Positions 22,401 to 32,656 of a stretch of 64,000 nt of DNA are shown here, one piece after another. Positions within the stretch are counted from its first letter, which is position 1, and each line of letters begins with the position of its first letter. The stretch is from Ricordea florida. Its lineage: Eukaryota > Cnidaria > Anthozoa > Corallimorpharia > Ricordeidae. The translations under genes and the position numbers were made by a program. The DNA is taken from the NCBI GenBank assembly GCA_949710005.1, contig OX453273.1, positions 38,756,538-38,820,537 of the forward strand, written 5' to 3'. Below the pieces are notes generated by a model, which saw only the letters and a program-made list of their open reading frames with translations, had not been told where the DNA came from and ran no database searches.

Positions 22401-23843
22401 ACTCAATTTCAACTTACTGCTCTGTTTGGGTTTAAGTGATGTATTTTGGGCCAGTTAGGTAATTAAAATTTTTGCATGGATATATAATTGGTATATAACA
22501 AGCCAGCTTCCCAGCTGCAATAATGTAGAGTGAAAACAAACTTTGACTGGTATCAGAGTCTCTTGTTCTGGATTATTTGACTCTGTTCTTCCTATCGGCT
22601 CATGGATCTACAACACTTTGACAATGTTATGACGCAATTTATCATCAATAAGAGGACAGACGCATAAAAAACGGACATCAATTTGTTAATTTACAGACTT
22701 CATTTTTTGGTGAGGGGACTTACCTCTCCAGTGACCTTACTGTATGCATGATGTACAGTAATTTTGGCCAAGGATGGAAGCACAGTATGATCGGAGATAA
22801 ACTTAGTTGTGTAGCAGTGTGTGAAGTATTGGATCATCCCGATGTGAAGTGTACAGTGAAGTCAAGTTCCTGCAGTGAAAGGCAACATCGTTCCCGAGTT
22901 AAAGCAAGAAACAGTGAAGGAGGTGATGTTCCAGAGAGATATTATGTAGTCACCAACAACCAAGTGGTGCGAGTGAAATATGTGTTGGTATATGCAGAAA
23001 AGAAAAATGCTGCCAGGTTTGTACAATAATTTTTTTTAAGTGTTAAACTAGACTAGGAGATTATTATTAATCATTGTCGATTTATATGATTTATTCATTA
23101 TAATTACTCTAAAATGATTATCAAATATATTGTTATTATCAACAATATTATCATTATTATTATTATTAATAATAATTACTCATTTATTTTGTAATTAATA
23201 CTAGTAACTCTCCTCTGTTTCCTCAAGTCAGAAATAGGATGCTTATTGTATAAATGCATTACCATTAACCATTAACTGTGGCTAACAAGACTTAAGATCT
23301 AAATTTCCCTTGCAACTAAAGGGCACCTAGTCACAAACACCTGTTAAGTGAGTTTCCCCAGAAATTTTTATTTGCTGTCTTAGAATAGTGAGTACCTCTC
23401 CATTTGTTTGATTTAGAGGTTCATGTTCTAATTATTGGCAAAACAATAGAAACTCGAAAGTGTGTTTTAGTAATTTTTATTATCAATTCTGCTGATGACC
23501 CTGGGTTTTACTCCTCATTTCGGTTAATTTTAAAGTTGGATGAAGGACGTCTATTGGCCATTTTATACTTCACAACAACAAAGTGATTGAATCTATCATC
23601 TTTGAATTTTCAAGTATGCTCTTAAAGTTACATAAGATTGACTTTTTTCACTTTTTATAGGTGTAATAGATTGATTGTTTTATTTGTTTGTCCCATTCCA
23701 GGGCCCAAGTGCAAAACTGGTTGTTCTTCAGATATCCATTAGCCACAATAATAGTAGCATACATCCTGTTTTTATTTTTTGCTGGTATTTCTAGATCCCA
23801 CCTTTTCCAGAAAATGTACAGGAGATATTTTGACTACAGCTAG
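19451..23843 (+). CDS. PARP16: Tail-anchored ER mono-ADP-ribosyltransferase PARP16, complete
   Basis: Exons: 19451-19630, 20115-20249, 20893-21105, 22697-23016 and 23702-23843. All junctions are GT-AG and in phase, giving 329 residues (human 323). PARP16 mono-ADP-ribosylates proteins at the ER, including the stress sensors PERK and IRE1. The N-terminal helical domain carries [12 protein letters not shown]. The catalytic domain has the NAD-binding histidine in [11 protein letters not shown] (about residue 155), the tyrosine in [11 protein letters not shown] (about 185), then [16 protein letters not shown] and [13 protein letters not shown]; no glutamate of the H-Y-E triad is seen, as expected for a mono-transferase. 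The last exon encodes a single hydrophobic anchor (about 291-312) and a basic tail. The start is the ATG at 19451; an upstream in-frame extension has no ATG. Intron 3 contains a pogo-like transposon remnant. The start codon and promoter also exist as a dead duplicate at 15.8 kb. Confidence 0.96.
19740..19975. mobile_element. Chimeric pair of palindromic MITEs in PARP16 intron 1
   Basis: A left half of the TATCACC subfamily (CTAGATATCCGTTTTACCCC) stops at about 19803. There a GATTTCCGCACAGGTCCC left half begins; its right part ends in TGGTGCGATGAGGAAATC, typical of the first subfamily. The copy is a recombinant or a nested insertion. Confidence 0.55.
21379..22162 (+). mobile_element. Non-autonomous pogo-like Tc1/mariner element in PARP16 intron 3
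   Basis: The ends TACCGTAAAGAC and GTCTTTACGGTA are perfect inverted repeats including the TA target. The inner part (about 21640-21760) encodes, across breaks, [13 protein letters not shown] followed by an ALDGTEDE-like stretch. Those two motifs are the conserved C-terminal end of pogo/Tigger transposases. The catalytic domain is missing. Confidence 0.7.
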
Positions 23844-24397
23844 CACTAGCTCAGTATTTTTAGAATTTTGAAATTAGTAAATCTCTGACTTTCCAATACA
23901 ATATTAGTTCATTGTCATATCAAGAGGTGATGAATGAATTGAGAAATTTGTAAATATATTTAGGAAATACCAATGGATTCCAGTCAGTAAAAACAAGTAC
24001 TTCAAAGGTTTTTGGGTTAAAGGGTAATTTTACCTTTAACTTTACATTCCTTTAAAGTTATATAGCAGTGGTAAGTAAGGTGTCAACGTTTTTAACTCTT
24101 TTTTTGTGGGGCGGGGGGAGGGGCTGGCAGTGGACTTGGTTGGTTTTTTCATTAAATATATCTACTTCAAACATTAAATGATTATTCCAATTATAATTAA
24201 GTACACTTGCACAGTGTTTGGCAAGGATCCTAAATATAAAGAAACTTGGTCTGGCCAAGCTGTCAGTCATTTTATTCACGACACTGGGCTGTCCAAAGCC
24301 AAAGAGGAGAAGGAACTATTCTTTTCTCAAGCAGGGTTCTTGTATGATAATATTGATGTACAGCAGTAACACCCAGCTTTGTGTGGAAAGAAAATCT
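23844..24397. other. PARP16 3' flank, no further gene recognised
   Basis: An open frame at 24178-24369 (plus) has an exon-like composition (FGKDPKYKETWSGQAVSHF) but no splice context or family I recognise. The G-rich run near 24108-24125 is low complexity. Confidence 0.35.
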
Positions 24398-24776
24398 TGA
24401 TAATATAAATTAGTTCTATGGTCTCACGACAGAGTCACTTGGGTGGCAATTGCAATGTGTCGACTGCTTACTGCTAGTCTTGTTCAGGCAATGGGGTCGA
24501 CTGTTTCCGGTGCAGCATTATATATGTTGGTCTGCTGTGAATGGTGTATCTCCAGCCGGCCATTGTTTTCGTTCACCATGTTTTCCTTCAGCGTCCTCCG
24601 GCTTGCCGAATGCTTGTTTTGATGTTTTCTGATTGTCAGCATCCACGCTTCCATATTGCTGCACCGGGAACAGTCAACCCCATTGTCCGAAAAAGGCAAG
24701 CAGTAAGCAGTCGAAACGTCGCGACCACCACCCAAGTGACTCCATCGTGAGACCATAGAACTAATTTATATTATCA
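24398..24776. mobile_element. Long-inverted-repeat element, 379 bp
   Basis: The outer arms TGATAATATAAATTAGTTCT and its exact complement bound the element. Inner arms continue the match (GGTCTCACGA, TCACTTGGGTGG, GTCGACTGCTTACTGC, CAATGGGGTCGACTG and GTGCAGCA on the left), so each arm is well over 100 bp. It is non-coding. Confidence 0.75.
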
Positions 24777-25280
24777 TTGAAGTTGCCACAATGAATAATA
24801 ATCTTTTCCATAACAAAGAAAATATACTTTGTATTTTTTTTAGTTTGATAGAGGAGATATATGGCCTTATACCGGGAAAGCATAGCAAACTGCAGTTTAT
24901 TCCTTTGATGAAACAGCTTTGTGAGCTTTGGTAATCCTAGGGTAAATATTGTGAATCTCAAGGCCCCAAATACTCAGCAGGTAGTAAATTAAATGTTATA
25001 AGTTTGAAATCCCTGGAAAAGGACAATGAATAGCCCCTTTGGCTTGATTATTTCTGCTGACTGCAAAAAATTCAATTTTGCCAGCCTAATATTTGTTGCA
25101 TGTTAGAGGCTGACTACTTTCTTTTGATTTTTTTTTTTTTTTTGGGGGGGGGGAGGGAGGGGGGCAATATGTTGGGGCACAGTGTCATGATTGAAAAAAT
25201 CCCTGAGACCAAAGTCACACAACCTCCTTACTGAAAAATCAAAATAAATGACATGCTGCTAAGTGACATAAAGTGATTAC

Positions 25281-25464
25281 GGGTTAGAGACTGAAATGAG
25301 TGGTTTGTTTAGAAATACACGCACGCGCTGGCTGTAAAATGAACGAGAAATTGTCAATACTGCACGAAGCGAAGCTGAGTGCAGTATTGACAATTTCGAG
25401 TTCATTTTACAACCAGCAAGTGCGTGTTTTTGTAAACAAACCACGAATTTCAAGTCTCTAACCC
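25281..25464. mobile_element. Foldback MITE, 184 bp
   Basis: An almost continuous hairpin: the left arm starts GGGTTAGAGACTGAAATGAG and ends TTGTCAATACTGCA. A 15-base loop follows, then the mirrored arm ending CAAGTCTCTAACCC. A few mismatches only. Confidence 0.8.
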
Positions 25465-26387
25465 TTTTAATATTCAATCTGAGTTCAATGAAATACAAAA
25501 CTTGCCATTTTGATGCCAGCCGTTGTGTGATGGCATGATGTATTGTCATTAGTGCACGGTTACTAGGTGATGACGTGACGTATCACAAAATCACGTGATT
25601 GAGTTAAGCCAATCACGCGCATGGATTTAGTACATTGAATGAAGATTAAATATTAATACTGAATACATGGCACCAGTGTTTGTACAGTGAGGGAATAAGA
25701 TAAGTAAAGTCTGGTAGGAATTTTCAGCTATCAAATGCAAGACAGCGTGAAAAGCCCTTTTCTTTCTTGGCAATTGACGTTATAGCAACAAGTTTTGTAG
25801 ACTTCACAACATCAACAGTCTTGTTCATGAGTCTCACGCACATTTTTGACCCATTTGGAACATTACTGGTTACGTAGGGTGAAAGCGGATAAGTCATTTT
25901 CATACTTATAATTACTGTTAACAGACCTCTTTCATAATGGCGGACAAACAAAAAATTCTTTTGTTGTCGTGGTAATGAGCATTTCTGGCCTGTCCAGGAT
26001 GTGAAAATTCAATATAATTTTTGTTTCAAAATTAGGCTAGTGAGTCTAATTAACATACATACGAAAGGATAAGAAATTGGCCGCCATTCATGAAAGTGCA
26101 ATATAGTGATTGTCAATTTGACATCAAAAGTAGGATCATTATGCCTTTGGTTTAGTATTGTTACGAGTGGTGATTGGCTAAAGAAACTAGAAGTAAAAAG
26201 ACGATTATTTTGGCAATTTTTGGAGATTTTGACTTTTTTCTTATGTACATTAATCAGGTCAAGTGGCCGGTTGATTCACTTAAAAATAAGACGGTGAGTT
26301 TCGGGTAAAATCGGGTTCTGTAGATAGACTGTAGATATCTTTTTCTGTTGTTGAATATAGAATAGGAAATCAAAAATAACGAGTGGA

Positions 26388-26950
26388 CGAACCGTACCGG
26401 ACTTTCCGATGGAAATGTTCCGAGGAACGGAACGTCTTGAACGGTAGTTCTGTTTTTCCAATCGGAATATCCCAAACGGAATTTCGTGTTCCATTTCTTT
26501 TACAGTCATGTATGATACGTGTTGATGTCAGTTCCAGGTTCCTCGTGCAAACGGAAGTGGGTTTTGCAAATGGTAAGGGGCTATCCCTAACACTCAGAAT
26601 TTCCCAATTTTGAATTTTGTTTACCATTTGCAAAAACCGCACACTGATCGGTTTTCCCATGTAAATGGCAGGGTCGTAACGAGGTATATTTTTTCGTAGC
26701 TGGTCCCATTTTTTTACCCAGAATTTTGATCCCTGATCCCAAAAGCGATCAGAATTCTGATCCCTGATCCCGATCCTCGTTGTTATCTAGGACAGCCTGA
26801 TCCCTGATTCCATGAAAAACACCGCTGATCCCGATCCCACGGGCTGTGATCCCAGATCCCGGGCTGTGATCCCTGATCCCACCCCTTTGCAGGCCTTTGA
26901 TCCCTGATCCCATATACCTCGTTACGACCCTGAAATGGTAAACAACCCAT
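26388..26950. repeat. Repeat family A, copy 1, interrupted by a MITE
   Basis: The stretch from about GACTTTCCGATGGAAATG through GTTCCATTTC to GGTTTTCCCATGTAAATGG matches 52538-52856 with many substitutions. The copy is split by the element at 26669-26932; the uninterrupted copy at 52 kb shows the original junction (AAATGGTAAAC). Confidence 0.65.
26669..26932. mobile_element. MITE with 20-bp inverted repeats and GATCCC minisatellite
   Basis: The ends CAGGGTCGTAACGAGGTATA and its perfect complement bound 264 bp. AAATGG occurs on both sides (26663-26668 and 26933-26938) and only once at the homologous empty site near 52840, which supports a 6-bp target duplication. The interior is a degenerate tandem array of GATCCCTGATCCC. 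Confidence 0.85.
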
Positions 26951-27412
26951 GACCCCGTCGAATTGCGCTTACAACTGAAAGATAATGTCAATTTCTTCAA
27001 ATGGGTCCTTGTTAAAATTGGTTAATGCGCGTGGTTAATTTTTGCGAGAACTTTTTACCGGCCGACTTTAAATTTTGCGCCGATTTCTTGGAAATCGCTA
27101 AAATCGCGGAATTTACTGAGTTCCTCGAAAATGAGTGACAATGAGATACCAAACTAAAGTACCACGTATTGCCGCTTAAAACGTCCCAAAACTTTGACTT
27201 AGAATTTCTATTACACAGCTTGACGTTCGATTTGATGTAACCCTAAACATGTGCTTAGAAATATTCCCTTTGAAAGTGATTGGTACATCTATAACTTTAA
27301 TGGGAAGGTGAAAAGATAAGTTACTGAAATGATAACGTTTTTCGTTTCTAAATTCTAATTTTAATTTATAGTTTTCTAATGATTTGCTATTTTAATAGAC
27401 GGAAATGAAGTA

Positions 27413-27583
27413 CAGTGAAACCCCGCTATCTCTTGAGAGAGAAATAGGAAAAGTGGTTCGAGATAGCGGATGTTCAAGATAAACGATGGTTAATGACTGA
27501 AAAAACAATCGAGGAAAATGAGTTTGATTTCGAGATATCGGGGAGTTCGAGATAACCGAGTTCCAAATAGCGAGGTTCGACTG
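27413..27583. mobile_element. Tigger/pogo-type MITE with TA duplication
   Basis: The ends CAGTGAAACCCCGCTAT and ATAGCGAGGTTCGACTG are inverted repeats flanked by TA on both sides. CAGTG(A/G)AACC(T/C)CG ends are typical of Tigger-like elements. It is non-coding. Confidence 0.7.
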
Positions 27584-27892
27584 TATCGTGTTCTTTACTG
27601 CTGAAAATTCACACCAAACACGTGTACAATTTTTTTGACATGCAAGTGGTATAATTATTCCTTTATAAAGAGCTCATTTCGGCTCATCGTGTTTACTTCA
27701 GCCGCTGTTTCCAGTTCAAAGAAGCAAACTTTATTTATTCTTTTGCAACCATCTGTCATTTCATACTTTGTTAATTACAAAGATAATATGCAATTCAAAG
27801 TTACGATTTTTATTTTTATTTTCGATGCATAACTAAATATAGCTTCACTAAATCATAACATGACGTTTTCCTCCAAAAATCATCTCTAAAAC

Positions 27893-28274
27893 CAGGGACA
27901 CCCAACGTCAATTTTCGGAAAATATCTGTTCGGAAGACGATTGAGATCTACTGGAATTTTCGGAACATTTTGTTAAAAAAATTTCTTGCTTGTTTGCCTC
28001 TCCCAGGATTTTCGAACATCTAAAAAATAGTATTATTGCCCATTTTTAACGGATTTTTAACGTAAAAAGGTCACCTAGAATTTTCGGGAGCCTTTTTTCT
28101 AGCTGAAATTTTCGAAAAGGTAAGTTTTGATCGCTATAATTTTCGGATCAAAAGACTTTCAGCTAGGAAATTAAATCCGAACAGATTAAAAAATTTTAGG
28201 GGATAAAAATATGCTTATATCCACCTCTGCTATGTTTAAGTGGTTTTGAACTATATTCTCGTTGGGTGCCCCTG
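27893..28274. mobile_element. MITE with CAGGGACACCCAACG ends and TAAAAC duplication
   Basis: The ends CAGGGACACCCAACG and CGTTGGGTGCCCCTG match at 14 of 15 positions, and TAAAAC stands directly outside both (27887-27892 and 28275-28280). The interior is rich in ATTTTCGGA motifs in both orientations and does not code. Confidence 0.8.
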
Positions 28275-28746
28275 TAAAACGGGCGACAAGTAGCAGTGAA
28301 GACGTAAATTACAGCCTGGCGAAAACCTTCCGCATCATTAGCACTAGAATCTTGGGGATTAGAGTGTTTCGTTTAAAAAAAAAGCATATTTTCAAGGAAT
28401 GTACATAAGGAAACGGAGGAATTAGAATGTGTGAAATAGCACGAAAGGATCGGCTTCAACTGATAAACTGCGTTTACAATTAAAACATTGGGTAACCGAT
28501 TGATTGGATGCTATCTGAAGAGGGATAAATAATTGGTACTGCTTCGGCAGTGAGCAAGTGGTCTCTTCTAGCCCCAAATTTGCCAAGGCATTCTGTCAAA
28601 TCTGCATTTTTCATCTGTGCTGGCGCGCATTTACAACCATCAGTGATTTAGGCTCATTTTTGGCATTCCAGCATTTATCGATACTCTTGAAGTATAACAA
28701 AGTGAGATTTAACCAACAAACTCCTTTTTTTGCTTATTCATTCACT

Positions 28747-29941
28747 TCAACCAGATGTTTCTTCACTGTCAATGTTTTGCAGTGCCCTACCTTCTTTACC
28801 AAGAAGGTAACGCGCCACGCATTCAGACACATTAAGACCCAGTCTCTCTTCTAACCAGAGCCAGGCTCCCGCGGGATTACACTCCAAAAATATCACCTCC
28901 TCACCGCGTTCCAAAAAGTCGTACGCAGCAAAAACCAGTCCAGCTCGTTCATGGAATTCAAGTAGACGGCGTTTGAAAGATTCGGAAATCTGGCAAAAAA
29001 TAAAAAATAAAATAACATTGTCTCAGTTGAGTAAAATATCTGTTTTGTAAAGCGCCATTTCAAAAATTGAACTTATTTTTGCGCGTGTTCACAGTTTTCG
29101 GTAGCAGAAATTTCTGCAAAACACTGCAGCTCATAAAATAAAATAGTTTTACCTCCGCTTCGGTGTAAAGTTCGTCAACATCTTGACACCGTCTCCAGTC
29201 CAATCGATCTTTCTCCTTGTCGAGCTTCTGCGATGCAATCCTGACAACAAAAACCTCACGACCAACCACAGTGATTCGTAAGTCAGATTGTCTTTGAACC
29301 AGCTCCTGATAAATTGCTGGACACTGCCCGACATTTGAACGCGATTGCAGCGGGAATTCCCGAGTGATTTCCGTTGTGTATAACAGCTTGTCGGGTGGCA
29401 GATAGAGCGGCGTCAAACTCTTAAATATCACACGGCCATGTTGTGTTTCGTCAAATATTCTCTCCACCGCTGTAGGGTTATTTGTAATTGTTGTTGTTGG
29501 TATCGTGAGACCAATTTGCTGCGCAAGCCACAACTGGTGCGGTTTACTTCTAATCCGATCCAAAGGACCAATTGGGTTCAGCCATCGCGCGTGAGAAAGA
29601 AACGACTCCAATGAACGAATAACTGATTTCCACTCATTTAAAATGAAATCTTTGGCGATCAGTGTTTGAAGATCATCGTCCGCTGAAAGTGTCGCCGGTT
29701 TCCAGCGATACCAAACAGATCTGATGCACTGCGCAGAGAATCGTTCGCCGTCCACAATGAGAGTGCAGGACAGATCCCGTTGGTTACTTGAAGTTTCTGT
29801 CTTCAGCTCGATGAAATGAGTCTCGCACAGAGGGTTAAAAAGAACCACCCTAGCTTCACTGTCTAATGTTTGAATATGCTGTTTAACCGGAATTATATGT
29901 GGGTCTTCCACACTACCTACACAAAGAATAATGTTCGCCAT
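28747..29941 (-). CDS. ATP-grasp ligase resembling MvdC/MvdD RiPP ligases
   Basis: Two exons: 29153-29941 and 28747-28989, joined in phase 0 across a short GT-AG intron, 343 residues. The ATG at 29941 starts [10 protein letters not shown]; the frame continues upstream only to a TTG. Residues 1-100 look like the pre-ATP-grasp fold (including [11 protein letters not shown]). The middle contains [20 protein letters not shown] and [11 protein letters not shown]. The ATP-grasp part has [27 protein letters not shown] and, in exon 2, [10 protein letters not shown] and [15 protein letters not shown], the metal-binding E-x-N end of the family. This order is that of bacterial ligases that close omega-ester or amide bonds in peptides such as microviridins. 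The substrate in an animal is unknown. Introns rule out bacterial contamination. Other RimK-like ligases are the main alternative. Confidence 0.8.
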
Positions 29942-30381
29942 TCTGTGTATCTCACCCAGCAAAGATGCGAACGGAAATATTATTCTCCCGAGTTGGAGAA
30001 TGGCCTTCTTTGGACTGTGACGTCATGCATGCAGCCCGACGCGTTCTTGGAAAGAACCTAGCTACTGAAGAAAGGTCACTGAATCACCTTACTAGACTGA
30101 ACAAAATAAAGGCTAGTTTCTATTGTCCCTTTATTCTCTAGTATATGTTGTTCACCGCTAATCCGGAGTTTCACGTGAGTATTGTTTCTATTGAAACCAA
30201 AAGAGGATTAAGACTTCCGGAAAATTAAAAGGCCTTAGACCATTTCGTTTTCATTCATCGCGTCTGTCTTTTATTCAAATCTGGTTAGCGCTGGTCAGTA
30301 TTAGGAACAGAAAGTCGGGTGAAAATAAAGCGAAAACATTTAAACACATTAAGAGTCCATAAAGTATTGTTAAGTTAGGTT

Positions 30382-30876
30382 TGTAATAGACCTTATCAGA
30401 AGCCCATCACCCGGAGCCTCCATACACACTATATCCTTGAGTCAACCTTTGCTCGTATCTTTTTATTTTTAGAACAGTCTCAAGAGAATATTTCGTGAGA
30501 CGCTATCACTCAGGGTTTGTGACTGCATGTGACGTAAAAGAACAACTTTGTTCTGATTGGACGGTACAATGCATTCGCGGGAATTCGAACGACTAAAAAT
30601 AGAAAGATACGGGCAAAGGTTGTCTGCTAGGGTTTATAAGGGACATGGAGGCTCCGGGTGATGGGCTCCTGACCTTATTCGCTTGTACATCTCGTTTTCC
30701 CAATACAGATCATGCGATGATACTCAGGAGATTTGATCCTTTGTCTTGTTCATTAAAAAGAGTGCATGCAATGAATATGTCTGTCTGAACAACACAGAGG
30801 ACCAAGTCTCCTGAGTATCATCTCGTAATCTGTATTGGGAAAACGAGATGTACAAGCGAATAAGGTCTATTACAAT
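30382..30876. mobile_element. MITE with TGTAATAGACCTTAT ends, interrupted by another MITE
   Basis: The right end GAATAAGGTCTATTACA mirrors the left end, but the left arm is split after TAGACCTTAT and continues at 30679 as TCGCTTGTACATCTCG. The arms then match for about 60 bp (ATCTCGTTTTCCCAATACAG). The split is caused by the element at 30397-30671. Confidence 0.75.
30397..30671. mobile_element. Nested hAT-like MITE with ACCTTAT duplication
   Basis: The ends CAGAAGCCCATCACCCGG and CCGGGTGATGGGCTCCTG match at all but one base. ACCTTAT lies on both sides (30390-30396 and 30672-30678) and restores the outer element's arm when one copy is removed. It is non-coding. Confidence 0.8.
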
Positions 30877-31358
30877 GTTTTGTTTCCTTTCTTTGTAGCG
30901 TCAGCTGTGAGGAAAATAATATCAGATCTAATTAAAAAGGTTTGTTTAGGTATTTGTAACATCTCTGATACATTCCCATATGGACAATAAAGTTTGATTT
31001 TATGAATACTTTAAAAGTGAAATTGTCATTTCATTCCAAAAACCATGCAAATTAAAATTTGTTATGACCATTTAACAACTTGCCTTATCAATGGCTCGGA
31101 CTTAGAACTCTTTGTCAGTCAGAAAATGAAAGAGAAATTCCACGAAATAGGGAAACACGTACTTGGCCAATGACATATTCAACGTCACACCAGTGTTACA
31201 GTCGTTACAGCCGAGACAAGATTGAAAGAACGAGATTTCCAGGAAAATATGGAACTCGATTTCGACCCCCCTAGGCTGAAGATTCGACTGCCAATTGTCT
31301 TAGAATTTCTTTCCCTCGCACAGTCTTCATCAAACAAAAAACAAGCTTTTCAGTGGCC

Positions 31359-32196
31359 ATGTCGAACATTTATGGAGTAGTCCTTGCGCTATGTATCCTA
31401 CTTGTTTTCGTCGTGTTTATTTGCAAGTCAACATGGAAAAGGTTGATATATTTTGCTCTTAACTGGCTGATAAGCAAGTTTTACAAACGGATCACATCAA
31501 AGGAAGATCGACCAGGTTTGTAAATGTCTCTCAATGACTTGGTAATTTTATATTGTCTCATTGTGTTTCCGTCGATTTTTTAAAACTACAGCTGTGTTTA
31601 CAAACCATCTCCAAACATTTCCTTGGCTAATCCGACTGGAAACAAACTGGAAAGAAATCCGTGAGGAAATATTGCATTTCATTGAAGATGGTCCCGGATT
31701 GTACAACGTTCATACGACAGGAGGAGAAGAACTGAACAAGAAAAGTAATTGGAAACTGGCGATGGTTTTTGCTTATGGCAAACCAGTAGACCAATTTAGC
31801 CATTTCTTCCCCAAGACATTATCCATACTGACAAAGCTTCCACAAGTTCAGAACACTGCTTTCTCGCTGTTAAGGGCTGGGGGAACCATACCACCCCACC
31901 AGGGGTCCACAGCGTCGATCCTTCGTTATCATTTGGCTTTGATCGTTCCGGATCAAGGCGAAAACTCTTGGCTGACTGTAGCGGGCGTGAAGATACCGTG
32001 GAGGGAAGGGGAGGGGATTTTGTTCGATGACACATTCGAGCACTCTGCTCGTAATGGAGCAGATCGAGACCGTATTGTACTGATTGTCGATATTTTCAGG
32101 CCCAGTCTTGGAGTTTTTGATCATTTTGTGCAGAAATTAGAAACGTGGAAACGTACTAAGGATTTCTTTAATGGTAAGCAAGTTAAAAAGTCTTGA
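31359..32196 (+). CDS. Membrane-anchored aspartyl/asparaginyl beta-hydroxylase-like dioxygenase
   Basis: Two exons: 31359-31515 and 31592-32196, GT-AG, phase 1, 253 residues. The first exon encodes a short N-terminus and one hydrophobic helix (about residues 6-22, VVLALCILLVFVVFI) followed by basic residues, so the enzyme is likely a type II membrane protein with a luminal catalytic domain. The second exon shows the aspartyl-hydroxylase fold: FSLLRAGGTIPPHQG (iron-binding His), ILRYHLALIVP, WREGEGILFDDTFEHSARN (second His) and DRIVLIVDIFRP (2-oxoglutarate-binding Arg region). It lacks the long TPR region of ASPH and is closer in layout to the short ASPHD type. The substrate is unknown. It lies 1.4 kb from the divergent ATP-grasp gene. 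Confidence 0.88.
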
Positions 32197-32212
32197 GTGT
32201 AAAACTGAAGGG

Positions 32213-32355
32213 CTAGATTTTCATATCAGCCCATACTTCATTATTCGTTATGTAGCTAAATTGTTTAGGGTAATGCACTTGCAAACATTTCTTGTTTTCG
32301 AAGAACGAAACAACGGCTAATAATGCAGTATGAGATGATATGGAAATCTCGCTGT
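32213..32355. mobile_element. Palindromic MITE, TATCACC subfamily, copy 3
   Basis: The left arm CTAGATTTTCATATCAGCCC with TACTTCATTATTCG and the right arm CAGTATGAGATGATATGGAAATC pair imperfectly. The centre is GTTTAGGGTAATGCACTTGC. It abuts the dioxygenase stop codon, so it may be transcribed in its 3' UTR. Confidence 0.7.
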
Positions 32356-32520
32356 CTTCGCTCGTTTAGTATAACTTTAAAAGCCGGACAATTTCAGAAT
32401 CCGAAACTTCTTAAGATTGTTAAGTAGTTCTCAGAGTACCATCAATAAAATAAACTTATAAACCTCGTCTTTAATCTTTCACAGTGTATCAAATTATCAG
32501 TGAATTAAACTGAGAAAGGA

Positions 32521-32656
32521 GGTTCTGTCCTCGCTACCGGTACACAAGGGAATAGCCATTGTATCAGTCTCTTTGTTTAGGAGACATTGTTTAGCTGTAG
32601 TGTTTTGTTTGATCTATTGTATCAGCTCTTGTGTACCGGTACACGAGGACAGAACC
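32521..32656. mobile_element. MITE with GGTTCTGTCCTCG ends and 9-bp duplication, copy 1
   Basis: The ends GGTTCTGTCCTCG and CGAGGACAGAACC are perfect inverted repeats; GAGAAAGGA stands on both sides (32512-32520 and 32657-32665). A second copy lies at 43109-43249. Confidence 0.85.

Larger units (their letters stand above)
29942..31358. other. Divergent spacer with nested MITEs
   Basis: The spacer separates the ATP-grasp gene from the dioxygenase gene and contains the nested elements described at 30382-30876. Outside them I see no exon. It is long for a shared promoter, so common control of the two genes is not evident. Confidence 0.4.

Noticed and set aside
24178-24369. Exon-like frame with FGKDPKYKETWSGQAVSHF
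   Set aside because: No matching splice sites or family; it could be a relic but I cannot support a gene.
28747-29941. Bacterial contamination as the source of the ATP-grasp gene
   Set aside because: The gene has a GT-AG intron with in-phase exons, base composition like its neighbours, and adjoining coral-type MITEs.
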